From positions 186,001-250,000 of the forward strand of contig WFMF01000023.1 of the NCBI GenBank assembly GCA_011033025.1: a DNA stretch of 64,000 nucleotides, in the 5' to 3' direction. Positions 1-9,400 of the stretch are shown here, in pieces. The position numbers and the translations under genes were made by a program. Source of the stretch: Beroe forskalii (Eukaryota; Ctenophora; Nuda; Beroida; Beroidae). Position 1 is the stretch's first letter; each line of letters opens with the position of its first letter. Below the pieces are notes generated by a model. That model had not been told where the DNA came from. It ran no database searches and saw nothing but the letters and a program-made list of their open reading frames with translations.

Positions 1-342
1 TCTATCGATATACGTATTACGGTACGTGAAACGCATAAAGTGGCATGTACGGTAACCCCTATAGGAGCACAGAGATTGATCGATAATTCTGTTAAATGTA
101 GGTATGTCATAATCTATCCCTTCATAGATACCATAAAAAAGGGAGTATGTATACTTTCGGTGACAGTTCGAACTTGAGTTTTGTGTGTGCGGCGTAAGTT
201 TGCGCGGCGTAAAAATAATATATAAATAGCATGTTTGTACGCCGCGCAAACTTACGCGGCGCCCACGAAACTGCTACTTTTTACCTATTTAACGCCCTTT
301 TCGATACAATCAAAGCAGAGCAATGCTGGTGAATTGAGAGCC
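1..342. other. Upstream flank of copy 1 with foldback element (158-272)
   Basis: Bases 1-140 are alignable, with many indels, to 15735-15905 upstream of copy 2, so the duplication extends left of the window. At 158-272 lies a foldback family 1 element: arms 192-211 (GCGTAAGTTTGCGCGGCGTA) and 238-257 are perfect reverse complements, with GTGACAGTTCGAAC at the left edge. No promoter motif is evident. Confidence 0.7.
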
Positions 343-409
343 ATGATTTTAGTTGGATGGGCCTTCCTGCTCCTTGTGGCAGATGCACACGCAGATTACA
401 TAACCGACT
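343..409 (+). CDS. Exon 1, signal peptide (copy 1)
   Basis: The ATG at 343 opens a 22-residue hydrophobic leader (MILVGWAFLLLVADAHA, then DYITD) typical of a secretory signal with cleavage after AHA. The donor GTGAGT starts at 410, leaving phase 1. The same leader with nearly identical DNA is at 16187-16253 in copy 2, which supports the start. Confidence 0.85.
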
Positions 410-3400
410 GTGAGTTAAATCAATTAGTTTCTCCTCCTTTTAGCCAGTAGGGCTTGCTAATCAGAACAGTCAAATTCATTGATATTTTGTTGTATTATGT
501 TATGTTCTAATGTATTAGACAAAAAATGATGTAATTTCAAACAACTCCAATCTCAGTCTCACATCCTCGCAGTCACGGCGTTTGAAATTGTGAATGGCTT
601 TTGGGGTCAGGTTCCCGAAAACGAACCTGGACTGCTATTTTACAAGAGTGGCACAGTAAGTTACGACAGTAATTGGGGAATGTCCACAATAGCCAGGTCT
701 ATTTGTCAAAGCGTGTACGGGAAATCTGGCCCCTTCGCTCCAACATGGTACCTACATGGTGAAGACGCCTCAGCCTGGACTATGCTACAAGGAGCGTCCC
801 AGGAAAATTGGCAAGACGCGTATTGCCAGGGTCACAGTACAATTTCTTGCTACATAACGCCACAAGACCCTGCAGAGCCAGTTGCTCACTCGGAGGACAT
901 TTTCTTGAAATGCAATGGTAAGTTTCCTGACACGTTTTCCACAGCAAATCCCATATATTTACATGAAATCAGTAGATTCCATGTCCTCTGGATTTCTCTT
1001 GAATGTAGCCGTTTTGGGCTTGTGCCAAAAAGCCTGAAGGGGTAGTTCCTCAAAGTTTTCGGAAGCCCCATTGAGTATGATCAGGGAATCGAACCCAGGA
1101 TCTACGATCACGAGCAAGACTTCATACCATCTATTGGCTGTATTCACCAGGTAGTGTAATGTCTTCGTTTCAGATGAAAACCTATTCACACGAGTAGGCA
1201 GAAATAGTGAACAAGTAACAGCTAAAAACGAAGAAGGGGCACTGCTATTCAAGGAGAACAACATAGTGTGCACTAAAGACTTTGGCTATAATGAGGCGTA
1301 CATGGCCTGTACTGAGTTGGGATTCACAGATCTTGACAACATGGCCTGGCACTGCGGTGAAAAATACAGGACTAACGAACTTTATACACTGTATGGTCTA
1401 GATTGTCCGACTTATGCCACCGCCATTGGTGACTGTGATTACTCGTTATACTTTGAAGCTTTAGAGACAACGAAAGACGTTCTGTATCTTATCTGTGATG
1501 GTGAGCACTTTTCTTATCTGTGATGGTGATATGATTGCGTAGATAATCAATTCACTTGTAACGTCTTCAATAGTCTCAATCATCAAGAAGTGAGCCCAAG
1601 ACCTCACTAAAATGGTATTCAGTAATTTGACCTAACTGGACTATTGGCCTAAAGGCCTAACACTGGTTGGGGTCAGGGGATAGATAATTTCAAAATTGTA
1701 TGCATTTTAGGAGTTAGGCCAAATGACCAAGAACCCTCTGAAATGAGTGCCCTGCTGACCCACCCCACAGTTACAGGTGCTCCTGTCCCTGCATTCACCT
1801 TGGAAAAAGAGGACAAGTCTGCAGGCTCGGAGACAGAGGAAGGCCTGCTCCTTTTCAGGGGAGGCGCAGTCTGTCAGTCTGATTTTGATAACAATGATGC
1901 GCAAGTTATATGTGCCACCTTGGGTTTTCCGGAGCCCCACACCAACTCAGCCTGGCACCACGGGTATAAGTGGCCCCAGCAGGTGGAATACGGGAAAAAC
2001 ACTTTGCAAGGAATATCTTGTCTAAAGCCTGACATGAACTGGTACAACTGTTCCAAGGATGAAGTGTACAAGGATGAAGTGAGCGATGGGGACTGTACAG
2101 ACGAGGAGAGGGGCCACGTTTTCTTGACTTGTAAGAGTAAGTAAACTGATTCTACCTTATACTGGTTCTACCTTATACTGATTCTACCTTATACTGATTC
2201 TACCTTATACTGATTCTACCTTATACTGATTCTACCTTATACTGATTCTACCTTATACTGGTTCTACCTTATACTGGTTCTACCTTATACTGATTCTACC
2301 TTATACTGATTCTACCTTATACTGATTCTACCTTATACTGATTCTACCTTATACTGATTCTACCTTATACTGATTCTACCTTATACTGATTCTACCTTAT
2401 ACTGATTCTACCTTATACTGATTCTACCTTATACTGATTCTACCTTATACTGATTCTACCTTTTACTGATTCTACCTTATACTGATTCTACCTTATACTG
2501 ATTCTACCTTATACTGGTTCTACCTTATACTGATTCTATCTTATACTGATTCTACCTTATACTGATTCTACCTTATACTGATTCTACCTCATACTGATTC
2601 TACCTTATACTGATTCTATCTTATACTGGTTCTACCTTATACTGATTCTACCTTATACTGATTCTACCTTATACTGATTCTATCTTATACTGGTTCTACC
2701 TTATACTGATTCTACCTTATACTGACTCTACATTATACTGATTCTACCTTATACTGGTTCTACCTTATACTGATTCTATCTTATACTGATTCTACCTTAT
2801 ACTGATTCTACCTTTTACTGATTCTACCTCATACTGATTCTACCTTATACTGATTCTATCTTATACTGATTCTACCTTATACTGATTCTACCTTATACTG
2901 ACTCTACATTATACTGATTCTACCTTACTGGTTCTACCTTATACTGATTCTATCTTATACTGATTCTACCTTATAGTTCTACCTTTTACTGATTCTACCT
3001 TATACTGATTCTACCTTATACTGATTCTACCTTATACTGATTCTCCCTTATACTGATTCTACCTTACCTTGTCTGTTATCGGACATGATTATCAGGGACT
3101 TTGGCTTCACGGACCTAAAACATCACGGAAATTAATATTCACACTTGATCCTGCCACTTAATATTTCAACAAAAACTCGAAATTATTAGCTCGACTTCCC
3201 ATTTTCTTTCAAGATTTGAATACTTGAATTGAAAATTTTTCATTATTTTTCCTAACACTAAGTTGATATGTTAAATTTTCATATTGCAGGTACTAAGCAT
3301 AAAAAGAAACATAATGTCCTTAAAAATTTTTTATTAATTTGAGCCTTTAAACTTTTAAGAGATGTTGTCAGAAATTTTGCTTCGTTACACAAGAAATTTT

Positions 3401-6400
3401 AAGATGAAATACTGGAACACCGAAAGAGCAGTTCCAGCATCAATAGTCAATACCAATATATTATGAGCATATAGCTTTGTTTTGAACAGTGTTATAATGG
3501 TTAATGGTAAATAAGTCTAAAAAGGTTAATAAACAACTTTGTCCGGACTGATATATTTATTACAGGGTAATAATGCAATACCCTTAGTCCATAACTGAAT
3601 ATGTCTCTGTTTCCAAGACCCCAAGAATAAAATAGATATGAGTGCTCAGAAATCAAAACTCAAAAGGAAGTAAAAAGGTCTGGAAAAAGTTGAACTCAAT
3701 GCCCAGGTGCAGAGGCTTTTTCCTTAAGGAAAAACATTTATCAATCTCCCATCTTGAGGGGTATAAATAAATATCTCTTAACTTTGTAACATCCGGTTTC
3801 AATGGCTGCCAACTTGTAGCCAGATGACCTGGAAAGAGAACTTTTCCCTCTGTCGTACTTCAGTCAATCCCCCTCTATAATTGACCCTGGCCCTTTTAAC
3901 TACCCTCTCAAAGAATTGCCTCAGAGAGATTCGAGAAGAATTATTTGTGTTTGTTACAATAACATGTATCGTTAAGCGTTATCATTTGAAACCCGCTGCC
4001 CCCCCCCCCAGCAGATAACTTATTGCAAAGGATCCCTAATAGCACATTCCATCATTCCAGTTACTGAGCCTCCACCTTTCAAGCTGCTTGATGATGACGG
4101 AGAACCGGTGGCCATAGACGAGACGGGTCTTCTCATTTACAGGAACGATAAAACTTATTTCAACAGTGGCGACATAACGTCCACAGTGTTTCATTACGAC
4201 GAAGCACATGTGATATGCCACGACTTGGGGTTTGAAGATCCACTAAGACCAGCTTGGTACAATTTTGAGGACAAATTTGAACTTCAGAGTTCCTACATGA
4301 AGAAGCTGACGGACATTCGGTGCTCAGGCAGACCTCATTTCTATTTTTGTAACTATGATACGATTCAAAAAAGTACACCGGAGGGAGATGGATTTCTAAT
4401 TTGCAATGGTAAATCGATAGATTAATTAGCTTTTTGCATGCCATTTGGCCAGTTTTCGAGGACCCATTGTTACAATTTCCTTTATGGTGATAACTGATAA
4501 TTCTAACAATGGGTGCTTTTGAGCGCGTTGCATTATAAGTACATTGGGGCTTGCGTGAGCTGTCACGGGCCCCAAAAGTCACCTAAGTAGCAAGGTTTTT
4601 AATAAGTAGCCAATTGAACTCAGGACAGCTCGATTTTGGCAGTTTTTTTCGTCCGAATTTGGTTGAAGTGGGATAAAATATGAAAAAACCACATCCTTCA
4701 CGAATTGGTGCCACCTTTCAGACACTACAGCGCAATTCACTGTCATTAAGAAAGACGACTCGAGTGCTGCACTCAATGAGGAAGGATTGCTGCTGTACAA
4801 GGGTGACAAAGTGATGTACAACATCTACGACTACGATATTGCACCACCCATTTGCAGGTAAACGGTTCCTTTTCTCATGGTACTGCATCCATGCAGGTCC
4901 TGGGATCCATAGTTGTAGGGATGTAAAGCAGTCCTTCCCTATTAGCAACATTATATCTTACTACTTATAATTCTTCCTTATATATAAATATATATCTGTC
5001 TGTCCGGTCTTCCTTGTATATAGCCACAGACCTCTCTGACACCACTCAGTACCCACAGGCCCTGCTAGTTTCTATAAGTTGTCATGCCTGACATAACGAT
5101 TATACTGAACGATTAACTAACGAATGGGAGTGTGTTATCGAAAATTATCACACGAGGCGTCAGCCGAGTTTGACAATTTTTGATAACACACGATCCATGT
5201 GTAAGTTAATTGCATTATCACCCGACCCAACTTGGCTAGGTCTGGCTGTTTCAAATTTTGGGCCAGCCATACAACAGTATTTCCCTCCACTAGGGTCTGA
5301 CAACCCTCGTCTGGATTGAACGCCTTAATAGATTTTTGAGTGCTCCTTCATCAAATAAATTTATTTTTCTAGCTTTTTCTGCACTCATGTGGTTTCGGGA
5401 TGACTGTTTACCGTTAACATACTAACATTTGGTGTTTCTACCCCAGCTTTAATCGCTCCTTTAGAAAATTTTCGTATGCGCCACTATATATCGATAATTA
5501 TCACACCCAAATAAAAATCACGGGAGAGTGATAATGTAATTTAACATTGTGTTATAATATTCTAATTCTATTGCACGAAAAATGCATAAAACCAAAAAAT
5601 CTGCAGGAAGCTGTTTCCTGACGTGGATCCGGCAACCATGCACCCGGCATTGGGCAGAGGGGATCGGTGGGGAAATCAGCAGAATTTTGGTCAAGCCCTT
5701 GACGATGTTTCTTGTCCTTACCAATGGTGGGATGAGAACACAGACTGGATGAACTGCACCTACCGAACCTTACCAGTTTCTACCCAGAAGACTAGTGATG
5801 GCTTCATAGTCTGTGACGGTAAGGAATTAATATGGCATTGGAATAGTTAGATATTTCCCAAGGTGACTTCACCCCCATTGGTATGGCATTAATATGGCAT
5901 TGGAATTGTTAGATATTCCCAAGGTGGTTTCACCCCCATTGGTCTGGCATTAATATGGCATTGGAATTGTTAGATTTTTCCAAGGTGAGTTCATCCCCAT
6001 TGTCTGGCCATTTTTCCTTATCAGCCATCACCTGGTAATGAATTGATGATCCTTTGCAAACTGTACTCAGGAAAAAATAATCGATGGTAAATTCAGCCAT
6101 AACAGCCGAGATGGATCTACACTTGTATGATGAAGACGGGAATGACATCGATGACCCGACCCAACGAGGGCTTCTAGTGTACCAGAGCAGTACATTCAGA
6201 TTCAGCTACTGGGAGTTCTGGGAAGCGATCACTCTATGCTACTCCCTCGGCTTCTCCCCACCCTTCCAACCTCACTGGGAGTACGTGGTAAAAGAGGGTC
6301 ACCAGCAGGCCGGGTACACTGATCAATTGACGACTTTGTATTGCAAACATGGCGAGGGTCATTTCAGGTATGGTTTTTCTTTTGGGGGCGCTGGCATCCT

Positions 6401-9400
6401 TGCCTGCAATTTTGTGATCTTTTCATGATTCTCAGCTTTGTCTGAAACGACGAAAACTGGAGACATTTTCAATATTTGACGGAGTAAGAAAAATCCAGCA
6501 TCTTAGGTTGGGTCTGCGCCATCATTAAAAGAAAAACCTTAACTTCAGGACCTGGTACAATTGCTCGTATAATAGGGTGGCAGAGAAGGAAGATACTGGT
6601 GAAGATGGTTTCATCGTTTGTAATGGTAGGTTTTCAACGTTTAATGCTGCTTAAAACATTTTTTGAACTCAAAGAGTTGTATGTATGTGGTTTTCTACCT
6701 TTTAAGCATGGCGTTTTACAAGCATTGTACATTCCATAAATATTAACCGGGGCATCCTGGCGTAAAGACATATAAATAACATGTCATTACGCCGCACATG
6801 CGAAGCTGAAGTTCGAACTGCCCCTGCTTCATTCTCAGACCCGGACGCTACCTTCTCCCTGGTGGACAAAGACAACCAGCCTGCAGTGCAGTACAGGAGG
6901 TCCCTGCTGCTGTATCGGGGTGTTCCCGTGTGCGACTCACACTCGGACGATAACGGTTGGGATTACAATGGGAGATATAAAGCAACGGGCTGGCGGCCTG
7001 CCATACTGGCGATATGCAAGAAGCTCGGATTGGAAGAACCACTCAAGTATGTAAGCAATATATTATATTCATTTCTTGGCAATCAGCAAAATATTCTTCA
7101 TAACTTTGCTGACCTTCTATAATCTATATAGGGGGGTTCAAATACTGACAGGTGATGACAAGGGGGAGGGAGGGGTTTAAGGTTTGCTGACGTCAGCAAA
7201 AAATTTCAATTCCAAACTTTTCCAAACTTTCCAAACTTTTTCGTTCAAATATTTTGTTTTGGAGTACCCATTTCATTTCTGCAATATGATATCTATATTT
7301 CCAAACTGACTGGGCACGTGACAGGACTTTTGATGATAATATGATGTTCGTCTATAACAATTAGAACCAAATCCACATTATATCCACAGAACCGGGTATG
7401 AATTTAATCCACATTTAAAATCCACATTATATCCATAGACCCTGGTTTGAATTTAATCCACATTTATAATGTACATTATATCCACAGAACCTGGTATGAA
7501 TTCAATCCGCATTTATAATGCACATTATATCCACTTTCCACTCAGCTGTCTTTTGAGGGGTCCTGTGCATGGCACCAGCACCCTGGAAACAGGAGTGCAC
7601 TTTACATACATACATACTAATGTACATTTTATCCACAGAACCTGGTACGAATTTAATCCACATTATATCCACAGACCGTGGTTTGAGTATGGGACTGACG
7701 ACACTGTTCCGAGCGATTGGGGGGATGTTAGGGCGGAGTACTCTGAAAGTGGGATGGGATATCCCCCGGTGCCCGGAGGGGGTGGATGCAGAGTGGCAGG
7801 ACTGTACCTACGAAACCATTCCCAGCTGTAGGAGTAAAGGGGAAAGTTACTGGCTGATGCTATCCTGTCATTGTAAGGAAGATACTATTGTGAAATCCTG
7901 ATTGTGAATTGAAGCAAGCCACCCGGCAATTAAGTACTTTCACGAAGGCTATTTTGATTCTCATATATAATTATCACTCAGTATAGGGTTAATTCGCGCG
8001 CTTGCTGCTGATTAAGAGGAACTGTGGGTTTATAAAATGTCGATGATAGTCCCCTCGGACTTCTTCTGCATCTAAATTAATAATTCATGATATCTAGGTA
8101 GAATACAAGTGCAAATTTGCAGTCCTCTGACCGCCCCTCGGCATCAGTCCATAGTGCCAGCCAAGGGCTCAAACGCTAAGCGGGACCTTTCTTGCCAAGA
8201 TCCGACGACCCAAGAAAAATAATTCTTTGCTTTTCAAAATAGGCAAAACTGTCAAGGAGTATGAGCGCTGTGCGTAAACTTTTAGAATAATAAGCTAATA
8301 ATGATAGTCCACTGTTTTCCTCCTCCCCTGCTTCTCACCTTCTGTTTTTCTAAAAGAGTAAACGAGTAAAGGAGAAAATGATTTCCCTCCAGGGGACTGC
8401 AGGAATTGCAAGGAACATGAGCGGTGTGCTCCCGTGGGGCTCAATACAGACAACTGGACTCGGAAATGCATCTGCAATCACAGCTTTAAGAAGGCAGATG
8501 GGACTTGCGCAGGTAGGGCTCAGTAGTAACACAGGTTTAATTTAGAAGTCATTTTGTTTGATTAAAAAGTTCTTAGAGAACCTTCTCAAATTTCCACATG
8601 ATTGCCCAATTGCCAAATATGTGCATGCAAGATGTTTTTTGCAGTTAATTTTCTTACGATTACGTTTCCAGTGATTACTCTTTCAGAGATAACCACGACT
8701 TGCGAGCTCGGTAACTTTGTTATCGACTTGAGTGGGGCTACGGAAGATTGGGAGGATTCCATTGAGAAGCTCGTTATCGGCAATGCTGAGGGTAAATTAG
8801 GGCACTTTCAGTTTTGATAACATGGTAAAAAATTAGTTTGGTCGCTAAACTGAGAACTGTGACCGTGAAAACTGCAGTTCGACTTGCCTCTGCAATAGTT
8901 TCAGTTAGCTGAAGGCTTGAAGTTGGCGCCTTAGCTTTTAACAGAGCACATTATCATAGACCAATCAGCCTGGACTACAATAAAAACTCTGATTGGTTCA
9001 GCAATAACTCTCCAATATAACCCAGGGAACCCGGACTGTGAGAGACAGACAGCCGGAGTGGATGATTTTGATTGGTCGAGCATCAGGGTACCATACGAGT
9101 CCTGTAACCCCACGATCTCAATATGGACATCACCTGATGACGATACAACTTCCATCGAGTTTAACAACACGGTAAGGGAATTCACTGTCGGATTGTCACT
9201 GCTACACTGTCACACACTGTCACACTGTTATGAACTGTCACACTGTCACACACTCACACACTGCAATGCTGTAATACTCTGTCAAACTGCAATACACTTT
9301 CACACTGTTATTGCCATGCACTCATGCACTGTCAAAATCCCCCTGTCACTGTCTCACTGTATAACACACTGTATGACACACTGTATAAGACACTGTATAA

